DNA of 47,932 bases from Bacteroidales bacterium UBA6192 (GCA_002422725.1 DITE01000109.1:42647-90578); one strand, 5' to 3'. Counted from the stretch's first letter, positions 1-10,085 are shown. A program made the numbers and translations. The notes: generated by a model from the sequence alone, not told the origin.

Positions 1-59
1 TCATTTTTACTATAACAAAACCATCGGGTGATTGTTGTATTTACCCAATAGTCGGACTG

Positions 60-67
60 CAAAAGTA
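60..67 (-). promoter_or_regulatory. Candidate Bacteroidota promoter (-7 element) for a gene left of the window
   Basis: On the minus strand this reads TACTTTTG, a perfect match to the Bacteroidota -7 consensus TAnnTTTG. A TTGG lies about 17 nt upstream on the same strand (plus 84-87) and could be the -33 element. It would drive transcription leftwards out of the window. Bases 1-176 hold no convincing coding sequence, so a gene beginning before position 1 is inferred but not seen. Confidence 0.4.
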
Positions 68-176
68 GAAAGTATTTGCCTATCCAATATGTTAAAACAA
101 GCGGAATTGGTTTTCGTTCATTGCCGCAACCTAACATTCCGCCATCTGAGAGCGCTTCGATCAGAAATACGACTAC

Positions 177-3100
177 TTACTGAACAACCTTTATCCTTTT
201 CCCTGTTGACCTGGCCGAAAATTCAGGGGCATAATGACACTGGATCAGCGCATATCCATGAGCAAATTCACCGGACTGGCTTGCCACCAAGGTGTACTCA
301 AACACATACCGTCCACGGGGAAGATGGGCAAAGAAAAAGTCAGTTGACGCATCGCGGGTCGTTTCATAATATCCCAGTCCTCCCTGATAACGATAGCCCG
401 ACAACACATTTATCGGTTCAAAAGCGGCTGCCCTGTAATCTTTCAGGTGCACAAATTCCATATCGCGGTCAACCTCCAGTACTATCCTTACCTTGACCCT
501 GTCGCCTATCTTCATGGCTTGCTTGTCAACAGGAACCAGCACCATTTCACCATTCCCGGTTTTCTCAACAAAGAGTTCTTTGCTGATTTTCATGGGTGTT
601 ACAAAAGATGCAAGCTGGTCGATATCGGCAAAATACTGCCAGTAGACACCTCCCCAGGCACTGTGCGGGTTGGGGTTGTGCATGTCGATGACTGCCAAAG
701 AAGGATTGATCGCAGCAGCCTCCCATTGTTGCGAAATATACCCTGTTCCTGCTTCGGTTTTGTCCGATTGCAATTTCACTCCGCCAACTTTTACTTCAAC
801 CGGTTTCGACTGGCTAATCCAATCCGTCCCCCTGATCAACAGGGCGTAAACGGCCTCGGCTGTGGCCCGTGAACTTGGCCAGCGGTGGGTTTGCTTGTTC
901 GACAACAGCCAGCTGCGCATCTCATCGACTGCAGTGGTGTTATCCGAAAGAACCTCAAATGCCTCAATCAGCAAAGCCTGACTTTCAACAGGGGTTTCAT
1001 ACCAGAAATAACCACTGGCTTGTTTCCAGTAACGACCGGTTTCCTCATTCAGAATCGACCTTTCGAGCAAGGAAGCCAGTATCTCAAGGGCTTTTTCAAA
1101 TTTTCCATTGCGGTTGATTGTCAGCGCAACCATCGCCTGAAGGCCAGGATTGAGTGTTAGCCAGTCTGTTTCAGCATGACCGAGATAAAAATCATATGCC
1201 GGCTTGTGTTCATCAGGCACCGGAATATCCATAAAATAACTTCTGGCATAGAGATAATTCAGGTGTATTGGACTTAATTTGTAGTCTTTCAGTCCATTTC
1301 GTTTTTTCATTTGAATGAAATCATCTGTCATTTCCTCATCCAGGAAACGGACAGCCCTGGCGATGGCACTGCGCAATGCCTGATCCTCCTTGGTAATCAA
1401 TCCCAGATGCTTCAGTCTTCCAATTCCGGTGACGATCTGCTGGGTTGTAAATCGGTTCGCCGGCATACCGCTGAACCAGGGCCAGCCGCCGTTGCCAAGT
1501 TGTAGTTCGGCGAGTCGCTTCAGGCTTTGCTGCTCCTCGTAACGCATGCGATTGGGGTCGAACAGCAGGGCAATATTTCGCTTTTGTTGCGATTCGCTTT
1601 CGGCATCCATCACCCAGGGTGTTTCGTTGAGCAGTATGGATTTCAATTGCTGGTTTTTCTCCAGATTCGAAATCAAAGCATCCGGACTTTCTGTTTTCCA
1701 GGCTTCAAAAACCTTCCGCAATTCCGGCATGCTGACGGCGATGTGCGAAGCCATCCTGTTGGCATAAAAGCGGTTGAACAGATTGTCGGCATTATCGGTT
1801 TCGCCCGATGCCAAATAAGGCAAAGCCTGCACAGCATACCAGCTTGGGTTCGAGGTGAAATCGATCACGAGCTGGTGCGACTTTTTCCCGGTGGAATTTG
1901 CCAGACCAGGCATCGTACTTTTTCGTGTTGAATTCGGGCCAACCCGCAATGGCATTGTTTCGGTGACCAGTACCTTGCGGCTGAGTACCGGAACCCATTG
2001 CTGCTCACCATCGCTAAACCCTTCGGCCGAAGCCGTAAACCGCATCGAAAGCAATGATGACAGCTCACCAACATTTATCTTCCAGCGGATCTCGCGACTT
2101 TGTCCGGCTGCCAACTTCAGCAGTGGTTTTTGGGTTTCTGCCACATAAGGGAGCTCCTTTTCGGTTACAGCATCTGTTATTTGGAGGCTGACAATCCCTG
2201 TAACTTCCTTTTCGCCTGTGTTGACAACCTTGGCCGACACCCATGCTGAGTCGCCTTCGCGGTAAAAGCGGGGCACATTGGGCACGATCATAAAGGCTTT
2301 GGAAGCCATAAAATCATGCTCTGAAAAACCTGTTTTCAAATCCTGACTATGGGCCAGCAACATGAGTTTCCATTTGGTTAGTGCATCCGGTAAAACAAAA
2401 GTAATGGTGACACCTCCATCACTATTGGTCAACAATTGTGGATAAAAGAAGGCTGTTTCGTTAAAATTGGTACGAAGTGAAGGAATGTCATCTGCTTTCT
2501 TTTTACTTCCCTGACCAGGTTGAATATTGTCCTCTACGACCATGAAAATTTCTTCTTCTGCTACTGCGGCATCAGATTCAATTGCCTCATCCATCACCAT
2601 GCTTAATGCCTGTTTTGTCATTCCCTGACTACGCATGACCCCGCGGTGATGATATCCAAACGGATGGTATCCAAACCAGTTAAAAACTGGAGGCGAGACC
2701 ATCTGCACTCCCATATCCGGGTAAGTCATGCTTGTCAGGCGCTGGCTGTTGTAGGTCATGAAGCCATTGTCGGATGTCCACTGCCTTTGCGGACTGTGGT
2801 AATTCAGCAGATCGAAGTTCCATGTATTGGACCTGAACTGATCAAGTGAAGCATCATACATGCCGGCCATCAGTTCGGCAGCCACAACTTCCTGATGTTT
2901 TCCTTTGATGCGCAGATTCCATGTTTCCGTTGCTCCGGGTGTGAGTTTATCGCGTTTCGTTTCGAGCGTAATATCGAGCATTTTGTTGGTAAAGGGAACC
3001 TTAACAACGGCCGAATGATGGATCAGACGGTTGAACCTTACAAAAGTTGCCTGGAAACGAAGCATGCCCCTATGTTCCTCAAGAACACGAAAAGGCAAGG

Positions 3101-6100
3101 TGATTTGTTCATCACTCAGGTTGATCCAGCGGCTTTCGATACGTTTATCGTTCAGGAAAATCTCTGTAAGCACACGGCATTTTGTAGCTGAAGTCCCGAT
3201 AGAATAATGGATTGATTCGCCCGGAAGGGCCTCTGTATCAGGTATAAAAAACCATTCCAGCGCATTCACCGGCATAGCTTTTGTTGCTGGGTCGAACAGG
3301 GTAAACACCTGCTGCAGTTTTACTTCCTTCCCAAACATATCGGTCGAACGAAGCTCGAGGAGATATTCCCCTTCGGCCCAGCTTTGGGCAGAGGCTGGAA
3401 ATATACCTGCAGTCGGATCTGCTATCACCTTATTGTTAAAGACTAATTCGCCTTTGCGGCGGAGCGGATCCATCTCATTGCCAAAGGCATCGTTTGGGAA
3501 AATACGGACAAACCGGCTGCTGTCGATAAGGTTTCTGTCGGTGGGGGCAAAAACAGCTTGCCTAAGCAGGCGTGGAAGCGGATTAAGCCTTGTTATGCTC
3601 ATGTCTACTGTCGCCCTGACACCTTGTTGCAGGAGGTTCGCGGCTTTTATCTTGTAATCGTTCAGGTTTGTTTTTTCAACTATACCGGGAATGTCGGCAG
3701 ACAGCAGCAAGGCTTTGGAGCCCACAGGAACCATCAATTCTGAAGAGCGTGTTTCGCCGTTTCGGTCGGTCACATCCACCAGCAGGGTGAATTGATAAAC
3801 CGGATCGGTTGGACCGGTATCGCCATAATCGGGCCAGGCTGTGAACTCAACCGAAAATGATCCGTTCTGCCTGGTCATGCCCTCACCTGAAGCGATCAGC
3901 AGATTTTCGCCACCAAAAGGTGGCCGTCCCCACCAGAAACTCCAATATGGAAAATGCTTCTGACGCATGACCCTGTAGGTGTATCGGACACTATTGAGCG
4001 AAAAGCCGGCAAAAGCCACTGCACTACCCGATACGACTACCTGTTCACCAAGTTTAACTTGTTCTTTCGGCTGATCCAACTTTACTTCAAAAGTGGGGCG
4101 TTTGTACTCTTCCACCGAAAAACCCACCGAACCATTTTCATTGGCAATGCGCATCTCGCCATTTAGAGCCCCTGCCGGAATCACAAAACTTCCTTCGAAC
4201 GAACCAAAAGCATTGGTGGTCAGCTGCAAGGATGCATTCTCCTGATAATTGGCATCGAAGAATTTCACTGTGGTGGCTTGTTTGGTTTTTATCTCATGTT
4301 TGTCCCCATCGGTTTCCAGCATGATTCCTTTAAAATAGATCGTTTGTCCGGGACGATAAATGGCCCTGTCGGTAAAGAACCAGGTTCTCTGTTGAAGCTT
4401 TTTCTCGCGATGCGATTTGTATGTGTCGAAATACCTGTCGGACAGCAAGCGGTCATTTTTAGTCTCGGCTTCAATGTAATAGGATTTATTTTCAGTCAGT
4501 AGCTCGTCAGGGCCAAGGTTGAAACTGCCGTCTTTTGCTGTTTTCAGCTGCAGTCTCTGCTCTGTTTTGTACAAGCGGTTTCTGCGGTCATATTCCCGGC
4601 TCATCACCTTGATGGTTGCATTGGCTATTGCTTGCCCTGTTTCACGGTTTAGCAGAAAAAACTGGGTATTATCATCAAGCTTTCGGCTGATAAAACTCAA
4701 TTCACTCACCTGAAAGCTACTGAATTCGATAATGTGATCGGTCGAAAAAGCCTCGGTTTCGCTTACCATCAACACAAAAAGTCCTGTCGGACAGGCTGGT
4801 AGCTCGATAATTGCACTATGCTGCTGAAAATCATCTTCCTTCGAAAGGTCGAGTGACCAAGATTTCATCACAGGCTCACTTAGCAGGCTTGCCGTTTGTT
4901 TTGCCTGATCGCTCAGATTCATGATTCTTTCCAGTTTTTCGGAACTGATACCAATCAGCCTAAAAGCTGTTTTTTCAATGTTTCTGTAATGTAACCTGAC
5001 CGGAATACTCCTGTCGGGCAATTCAACCCGTTGAATTTCTATTCCCAATTCTTTCTGCTCAATATCGGCCACGATCGTACGGCAATTAGCAGCACCCCGC
5101 GATTCGGGAAAAGCCTTTATGGCTTCCAGAGCAATTTGTCGTGCTTCACTCAGTGTCCAATGCTGTGTGAGAGCCATACCGGGCATGGGTTCGCCGGAAT
5201 GCTCCTTCATAAACATGGCTCTTTCGAAGGCAATGTCCGTTGAAACAGGATGGTGGATAAAGGATTCCTGCAACATTGTCAGGGCTTTCAGGTAATCTTC
5301 ATCACGATTTATGGCGTGAGCCGACATCTCCCATGCCAGCTTATAACGTTGCAGTTCGCAATACACCAGGGCTTCTGTGTTTCCTTTGTTCAGGTTCAGG
5401 AAGATGAGCTTCTGATAAAGTAGGAGTGCTTCACGTCCTGAATAATTCCCTGCAGGAAGGCTGTCGCGGATAAATTCGCGCATGGGAGCAAAGAGTCGGT
5501 TATGTTTTTTCTGTGGATGAATAAAATCGGGTTTTGGACCCGTGTGGCTCATACCGGCATCGTCGGAACCATAAAATGCCATGGCCCTGTGCGCCAGAAA
5601 ATCAAACAATGAGGGTTGCAGCAGATACGCTTCTTTTTGGTCTTCCAGCACCATTGCATTGTAATCCTCAAGCCTGGTGTTTTGCAGCAATTCGTAGGGT
5701 TTCAACGAAGCCTCATAGTGAAACCGGATAGCCTGCCTCAGTCGTGGTATGTCCCACTCCTGAATATCTTCCGAGCTATTGTTTTGCAGGCTGGTGCGGT
5801 CGAGCAGAGTGTATCTGTTCTGCTGATAATAAAACCAGTAAAGTTCAGCTATGGCAGAATGCATCATTTCTTTTGCAGGACTATTGAGCAGCGGCAACTG
5901 ATTGATAGACTGGCTGATCGATAATTGTAGATGGTCTTCTTCTGTTTCCTGAGTCAGGCCTATGCGGTAAATGGCAGTTTTAAGCAGCTGCAGCTGATTC
6001 TTCTCGCTGATGGCTTTCTGTTGCAGGGTTTCGAGCAGTTCCATTGCCGATCGTGGCAGGCCGCTTTCCTTTAGATGCTCAATTTCTTTCCAAAGTTTGT

Positions 6101-6197
6101 CGTATTCAGCATGTTGTTGTGGGCTAAAGCCAGGGGTAAGCAACATAATCATGGAAACGATCAACAACGGACGGAGTGATTGCAGGGTAATTTTCAT
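177..6197 (-). CDS. Alpha-2-macroglobulin family protein, large periplasmic, thioester-less
   Basis: This 2006-residue protein belongs to the bacterial alpha-2-macroglobulin family, usually seen as periplasmic or envelope-anchored protease traps. It starts with a hydrophobic signal-like segment (residues 9-25). A TPR-like helical region follows to about residue 350, as in other Bacteroidota homologues. An MG2 domain near residue 610 carries the hallmark TDRAIYRPGQ. The A2M domain lies near 1245-1290 (LPDALTKWKL), and a terpenoid-cyclase-like helical domain includes NGGWPWFSG near 1570. The thioester motif CxEQ is absent: the expected site near 1460-1490 reads YLASGETDNADN. An acidic stretch near 1205-1245 could be the bait region. 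No penicillin-binding protein 1C gene, a common partner elsewhere, is adjacent. The gene is divergent from comB, with closely spaced promoters. The family call is secure; the protease-trapping role is inferred from the family. Confidence 0.93.
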   Translation of the reverse strand: MKITLQSLRPLLIVSMIMLLTPGFSPQQHAEYDKLWKEIEHLKESGLPRSAMELLETLQQKAISEKNQLQLLKTAIYRIGLTQETEEDHLQLSISQSINQLPLLNSPAKEMMHSAIAELYWFYYQQNRYTLLDRTSLQNNSSEDIQEWDIPRLRQAIRFHYEASLKPYELLQNTRLEDYNAMVLEDQKEAYLLQPSLFDFLAHRAMAFYGSDDAGMSHTGPKPDFIHPQKKHNRLFAPMREFIRDSLPAGNYSGREALLLYQKLIFLNLNKGNTEALVYCELQRYKLAWEMSAHAINRDEDYLKALTMLQESFIHHPVSTDIAFERAMFMKEHSGEPMPGMALTQHWTLSEARQIALEAIKAFPESRGAANCRTIVADIEQKELGIEIQRVELPDRSIPVRLHYRNIEKTAFRLIGISSEKLERIMNLSDQAKQTASLLSEPVMKSWSLDLSKEDDFQQHSAIIELPACPTGLFVLMVSETEAFSTDHIIEFSSFQVSELSFISRKLDDNTQFFLLNRETGQAIANATIKVMSREYDRRNRLYKTEQRLQLKTAKDGSFNLGPDELLTENKSYYIEAETKNDRLLSDRYFDTYKSHREKKLQQRTWFFTDRAIYRPGQTIYFKGIMLETDGDKHEIKTKQATTVKFFDANYQENASLQLTTNAFGSFEGSFVIPAGALNGEMRIANENGSVGFSVEEYKRPTFEVKLDQPKEQVKLGEQVVVSGSAVAFAGFSLNSVRYTYRVMRQKHFPYWSFWWGRPPFGGENLLIASGEGMTRQNGSFSVEFTAWPDYGDTGPTDPVYQFTLLVDVTDRNGETRSSELMVPVGSKALLLSADIPGIVEKTNLNDYKIKAANLLQQGVRATVDMSITRLNPLPRLLRQAVFAPTDRNLIDSSRFVRIFPNDAFGNEMDPLRRKGELVFNNKVIADPTAGIFPASAQSWAEGEYLLELRSTDMFGKEVKLQQVFTLFDPATKAMPVNALEWFFIPDTEALPGESIHYSIGTSATKCRVLTEIFLNDKRIESRWINLSDEQITLPFRVLEEHRGMLRFQATFVRFNRLIHHSAVVKVPFTNKMLDITLETKRDKLTPGATETWNLRIKGKHQEVVAAELMAGMYDASLDQFRSNTWNFDLLNYHSPQRQWTSDNGFMTYNSQRLTSMTYPDMGVQMVSPPVFNWFGYHPFGYHHRGVMRSQGMTKQALSMVMDEAIESDAAVAEEEIFMVVEDNIQPGQGSKKKADDIPSLRTNFNETAFFYPQLLTNSDGGVTITFVLPDALTKWKLMLLAHSQDLKTGFSEHDFMASKAFMIVPNVPRFYREGDSAWVSAKVVNTGEKEVTGIVSLQITDAVTEKELPYVAETQKPLLKLAAGQSREIRWKINVGELSSLLSMRFTASAEGFSDGEQQWVPVLSRKVLVTETMPLRVGPNSTRKSTMPGLANSTGKKSHQLVIDFTSNPSWYAVQALPYLASGETDNADNLFNRFYANRMASHIAVSMPELRKVFEAWKTESPDALISNLEKNQQLKSILLNETPWVMDAESESQQKRNIALLFDPNRMRYEEQQSLKRLAELQLGNGGWPWFSGMPANRFTTQQIVTGIGRLKHLGLITKEDQALRSAIARAVRFLDEEMTDDFIQMKKRNGLKDYKLSPIHLNYLYARSYFMDIPVPDEHKPAYDFYLGHAETDWLTLNPGLQAMVALTINRNGKFEKALEILASLLERSILNEETGRYWKQASGYFWYETPVESQALLIEAFEVLSDNTTAVDEMRSWLLSNKQTHRWPSSRATAEAVYALLIRGTDWISQSKPVEVKVGGVKLQSDKTEAGTGYISQQWEAAAINPSLAVIDMHNPNPHSAWGGVYWQYFADIDQLASFVTPMKISKELFVEKTGNGEMVLVPVDKQAMKIGDRVKVRIVLEVDRDMEFVHLKDYRAAAFEPINVLSGYRYQGGLGYYETTRDASTDFFFAHLPRGRYVFEYTLVASQSGEFAHGYALIQCHYAPEFSARSTGKRIKVVQ

Positions 6198-6244
6198 TGG
6201 AATGAGTTTTGCAAAATTTAATCTTTGCGAGACAATTATCCTGC

Positions 6245-6252
6245 CAAAATTA
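6245..6252 (-). promoter_or_regulatory. -7 promoter element for the alpha-2-macroglobulin gene
   Basis: The minus strand reads TAATTTTG, matching TAnnTTTG. Transcription would start near 6238, about 40 nt upstream of the ATG at 6197. It lies only 13 nt from the oppositely oriented comB -7 element, so the two promoters share upstream sequence. Confidence 0.55.
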
Positions 6253-6265
6253 CAGCAAAAGAAAG

Positions 6266-6273
6266 TACTTTTG
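6266..6273 (+). promoter_or_regulatory. -7 promoter element for comB
   Basis: TACTTTTG matches TAnnTTTG. A start near 6280 leaves about a 27-nt leader before the ATG at 6307. This placement argues against the longer open frame that begins at 6010, since the promoter lies inside it. Confidence 0.6.
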
Positions 6274-6306
6274 ACCCTCCGGTCCTTAACTTATCGTTTA
6301 TTCCAC

Positions 6307-7026
6307 ATGCCACAGCTGAACACCATTCCCACTGCATCAGCAGCCTCAACCACTGATTTCAGCGGTAAAACCGCAGTGGTAATCGATGTACTCCGCGCTA
6401 CTTCGGTCATCACAACAGCCCTGGCCATGGGCGCTCATTCGGTGATTCCGGCAGAAACCATCGAAGAAGCCAGGGAAATTTATCGTGCGGGCAATGAAGA
6501 TAGTTTACTATGCGGCGAAAGGGATGCCATGAAGATCGAAGGTTTTCAACTGGGAAATTCACCACTCGAATACACTTCCGAAATTGTCGCAGGAAAGCGA
6601 ATTATCCTGTGTACATCCAACGGAACCAAAGCCATCAGAGCATGTAAAAGCGCAGAAAAAATGATCATCCTTTCATTCTTAAACATGGGCGCTGTGGTGG
6701 ATTTACTGGCTAAGGAGAGGAACGAAATCGTGTTGGTTTGCTCCGGTACCAACGGAAAATTCTCACTCGACGATGCCCTTTGTGCAGGTGTTCTGATCAA
6801 CAGACTCAGCCTGAAATCCGACCTGACTTCCTGCGATTTGAGCAAGGCATTATCCTTGGTTGCTTCCACGTCTCCAAACGATCTCATGCAGGCACTCAAA
6901 GGCTGTTTTCATCTGGATTACCTGCTGAAAAGAGGTTTTGCTGAGGATGTGGAGTTTTGTTTGAGGATGGATGTTTTTCCATCAACGCCTCTTCTTTTCG
7001 ACAACTCAATCAAAATTATCTCCTGA
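6307..7026 (+). CDS. comB: 2-phosphosulfolactate phosphatase (ComB family)
   Basis: This is a 239-residue ComB-family protein. ComB hydrolyses 2-phosphosulfolactate to sulfolactate, a step first known from coenzyme M synthesis in methanogens. The family is widespread in bacteria that do not make coenzyme M, where its role is less clear. Visible hallmarks are the N-terminal VVIDVLRATS, then LLCGERDA, LGNSP, TSNGTKA and VCSGTNGKFSLDDALCAG, in the usual order. The length fits the family (about 230-245). The open frame continues upstream to 6010, but that part is antisense to the neighbouring gene and precedes the promoter at 6266, so the ATG at 6307 was chosen. No other coenzyme M or sulfolactate genes lie nearby, so the pathway here is unresolved. 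Confidence 0.9.
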   Translation: MPQLNTIPTASAASTTDFSGKTAVVIDVLRATSVITTALAMGAHSVIPAETIEEAREIYRAGNEDSLLCGERDAMKIEGFQLGNSPLEYTSEIVAGKRIILCTSNGTKAIRACKSAEKMIILSFLNMGAVVDLLAKERNEIVLVCSGTNGKFSLDDALCAGVLINRLSLKSDLTSCDLSKALSLVASTSPNDLMQALKGCFHLDYLLKRGFAEDVEFCLRMDVFPSTPLLFDNSIKIIS

Positions 7027-7064
7027 TTAAAGTGATCACTTACCATCACTTTTCTCATTTTTCT

Positions 7065-7072
7065 TACCTTTG
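7065..7072 (+). promoter_or_regulatory. -7 promoter element for the BNR-repeat protein gene
   Basis: TACCTTTG matches TAnnTTTG. The predicted start near 7079 gives a short leader before the ATG at 7095. Confidence 0.55.
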
Positions 7073-7094
7073 AAGCCCCAATACCCTGCAACGC

Positions 7095-9830
7095 ATGAAA
7101 ATTTCACGTTTGTTCCTGATTTCTGCCATGGCTATTGCCGTGGTGATCATTTCAGCCATCTTGATTACCAGCACGAAACAAGCTGATCCCCGCCTGGCTT
7201 TTGAAACCTTTCTCCACAACGAGCTCAGCAAATTACCAGCACCGGATGTGAACCTGAAAAAAATTCCCAAAATGGACAGGCCCGACATGGCTGCCTTGCA
7301 GAATTATTACCAAACCCTCGACCCGGCTCTCGGATATGTGCCTTTCAACAGGCAATACGAGTCATACCTTCAAACCGAAGCCATTGAAGCCCGGATGCAA
7401 GCCGAAAGAGGAACCGGCGACCTTAGCTGGACGGGCACAAGCGCGGACATGGGCGGACGCACACGCGCCATCATGTTCGATCCCAACGACAACCAGCACC
7501 GCAGGGTGTTTGCAGCTGGAATAACAGGAGGCCTTTGGGCTACCAACGACATTACCAACCTAAGCATAGACTGGTATCCGTTGGATGACTTCTGGCCCAA
7601 TCTGGCCATTAGCTGCCTCACTTACGACCCTGTTAATCCCATGATTTTCTATGCCGGTACAGGCGAAGCACAGACGGCCCGTATTATCTACCGCGAGTCG
7701 ACAGGCTTAGGTATTGGCATCATGAAATCGGTTGACGGAGGCGACACCTGGGAACTTATGCCATCAACATCTGACTTTGCTTATGTAACCGACATCAAAG
7801 TGCGTAACGAGAATGGCTCAAGTGTGATATATGCTGCAGTTGTATCGGGTGTTTATCAGGGCACAGAACACGAAAGCGACCCCTCTGACGGGCTTTACCG
7901 CTCAGTGGACGATGGCGAAACCTGGACACAGGTACTTCCTGCCATTCCGGGTGGCAACGGGAAATACTACGCTCCTGCCCAGATCGAAATTGCCTCCAAC
8001 AACCGCATATTTGTCGGAACGATGGAAAACCTCGACCTGAAAGGTGGTGCAACCATACTGTGGTCCGATGCAGGAACTTCGGGTAGCTGGAATTCATATA
8101 CCTATTATAACGAACTGATCACTGGCGAAAGCTATTACAAAATCCCTGCCCGCACTTTGGTGGCCTCTGCCCCATCAGACCCCAACATTGTTTATGCACA
8201 ATTTTCGGGCGGTTACACTTCTGGGTTTAATTACTACCGTGGGCGTTACATGGCCAAATCGACTGATGGAGGGATTAGCTGGACGGAAATGAATATTCCG
8301 GATGAAGAATGGTCAACGCTGGCCTGGCATGCCTTTGTGCTGAAAGTTGATCCGGTGAACCCTCAATCGCTCTATACAGGTGGGCTGGATTTGTGGAAAT
8401 CGTCCAACAGCGGACAAAGCTGGACAAAAATATCCGACTGGGTGCTTATGTATTATGGTGGTGGCGATGAGTATGTGCATGCTGATCAGCACAATATTGC
8501 CTTCAGACCGGGTAATCCCAACCAGGCAATATTTGCAAGCGATGGCGGCGTTTTCTATTCCAATACAGCCAATTTGTCCATTCCGGTTTTTCAGGAACGT
8601 AACCAGAAATTTAACACCCTGCAGTTTTATTCCTGTGCCATACACCCCACTGCCGGTCAAACCCAATATCTGGGAGGCCTGCAGGATAATGGCACATTGC
8701 GTTACACAGGCAGCTCTCTCACAATCAACAACATGATAAGCGGAGGCGATGGTGCTTTTTGTTTCTGGGATCAGAACCAGCCCAATGTTTACCTTACCTC
8801 GGTGTATTACAACAGCTATTATGCATGGTTGAACAGTTTCAATGTCAATACTTTCGGTGGAAACAGCGGAACCTTTGTATCCCCGGCTGATTACGATTAC
8901 AAACTTAATACTTTGTATTCCAACGCAGTATCTTTTGCCGGCCAAAATCCGGGGCGCTTACTTCGGGTTAGCGGAATTCCTTCTCAGGTAAGTGAGAGTT
9001 TTATTAACCTGGGAACCATGAATTCAATACCTTTCTCTGCGGTTACCTATTCCGAATATTCCCCTTCAGGTAAAACCACCCTTTTCGTGGGAACACAATC
9101 AGGCAGGTTATATAAAGTAACCGAGGCGCAGAGCCTCCCACAGACTGTCGACATTGGTAGTTCGTCCTTTCCAACAGCCAACATATCAAGTATTGCTGTC
9201 GGGGGTTCTGAAGACACTTTGCTGATCACTTTCTCCAATTACGGGGTATCATCTGTTTGGCAAACCTACAACGGAGGATCCAGCTGGCAGGAGCGTGAAG
9301 GCAACCTGCCCGATATGCCAATCCGCTGGGCAATCTATCATCCGCAAAACTCCGGACAGGCGATGTTGGGTACCGAAAACGGCATCTGGATAACGAACAA
9401 GCTCATGACCGACATGGACGAATGGGTGCCAGCCAACGAGGGATTGGCCAATGTGCGTGTCGACATGCTGCGTCTGCGCGAATCTGACCTCACGGTGCTG
9501 GCTGCCACACACGGCAGGGGACTGTATACAACCACCTGGGAATTGGATGTGTTTGTGGGAACCCATGAAACAACCATGAATGGAAACTTCACCCTGTTTC
9601 CCAACCCGGCCACAGACAACCTCACCATTACTTTGCCGGGCAGCCAACAGTCCGGTAGTATCAGGCTTTTGGACATGAACGGGAAAATTGTTGTGAATCA
9701 GCAGTTTGAAAGCACCAGCAAATCCATAAACGTAAACATCGCCAACCTTGCAGATGGGATGTATATTGTTCATATGTATGATGCTAACAAGGTGCTTGGT
9801 TCGAAACAGTTGGTGAAGAAAAGTAGGTAG
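7095..9830 (+). CDS. Secreted BNR/VPS10-like beta-propeller protein with T9SS type A sorting domain
   Basis: This 911-residue exported protein has an N-terminal hydrophobic signal segment (about residues 4-26). The body is rich in BNR/sortilin-type repeats: short SxDGGxTW-like Asp-box motifs such as SVDGGDTWE, SVDDGETWT, STDGGISWT, SSNSGQSWT and TYNGGSSWQ recur, as expected for a multi-bladed beta-propeller. The last 80 or so residues form a T9SS sorting domain, beginning with FTLFPNPATDNLTI and ending in a basic KKSR tail. This predicts secretion through the type IX system and attachment or release at the cell surface. The substrate is unknown; related propellers are found in glycan-binding, hydrolytic and adhesive surface proteins. 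It has its own promoter and stands alone. Confidence 0.9.
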   Translation: MKISRLFLISAMAIAVVIISAILITSTKQADPRLAFETFLHNELSKLPAPDVNLKKIPKMDRPDMAALQNYYQTLDPALGYVPFNRQYESYLQTEAIEARMQAERGTGDLSWTGTSADMGGRTRAIMFDPNDNQHRRVFAAGITGGLWATNDITNLSIDWYPLDDFWPNLAISCLTYDPVNPMIFYAGTGEAQTARIIYRESTGLGIGIMKSVDGGDTWELMPSTSDFAYVTDIKVRNENGSSVIYAAVVSGVYQGTEHESDPSDGLYRSVDDGETWTQVLPAIPGGNGKYYAPAQIEIASNNRIFVGTMENLDLKGGATILWSDAGTSGSWNSYTYYNELITGESYYKIPARTLVASAPSDPNIVYAQFSGGYTSGFNYYRGRYMAKSTDGGISWTEMNIPDEEWSTLAWHAFVLKVDPVNPQSLYTGGLDLWKSSNSGQSWTKISDWVLMYYGGGDEYVHADQHNIAFRPGNPNQAIFASDGGVFYSNTANLSIPVFQERNQKFNTLQFYSCAIHPTAGQTQYLGGLQDNGTLRYTGSSLTINNMISGGDGAFCFWDQNQPNVYLTSVYYNSYYAWLNSFNVNTFGGNSGTFVSPADYDYKLNTLYSNAVSFAGQNPGRLLRVSGIPSQVSESFINLGTMNSIPFSAVTYSEYSPSGKTTLFVGTQSGRLYKVTEAQSLPQTVDIGSSSFPTANISSIAVGGSEDTLLITFSNYGVSSVWQTYNGGSSWQEREGNLPDMPIRWAIYHPQNSGQAMLGTENGIWITNKLMTDMDEWVPANEGLANVRVDMLRLRESDLTVLAATHGRGLYTTTWELDVFVGTHETTMNGNFTLFPNPATDNLTITLPGSQQSGSIRLLDMNGKIVVNQQFESTSKSINVNIANLADGMYIVHMYDANKVLGSKQLVKKSR

Positions 9831-10052
9831 CATATTCTTTAGGAGGTTTTCTGCCTGATAATGGACTTCATAAATTCTTGCAATGGACTAATAATTAAAT
9901 TGCATGTGTTTGGATAGTCAGGGGTATCATAATTCTTTATTTGAAAGAACGCATTACAACTTATTGATCTGTAAGCATTTGTTTCATGATCATCCATTGA
10001 TGCTCCTAAACCATCTCCTCGGCAATTTAAGCCAGCCAACTGAAAAATCCCC

Positions 10053-10060
10053 TATTTTTG
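10053..10060 (+). promoter_or_regulatory. -7 promoter element for the symporter-tadA pair
   Basis: TATTTTTG matches TAnnTTTG and lies 25 nt before the symporter ATG. The rest of 9831-10052 shows no gene and no clear terminator. Confidence 0.55.
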
Positions 10061-10085
10061 CTATCCAATAATTCATACTCCCCTC

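Noticed and set aside
6010..6306. N-terminal extension of comB
   Set aside because: It is antisense to the alpha-2-macroglobulin gene and lies upstream of the comB promoter at 6266.
8313..8945. 210-codon open frame on the minus strand
   Set aside because: It is antisense to the BNR-repeat gene, which has clear Asp-box motifs and a sorting domain.
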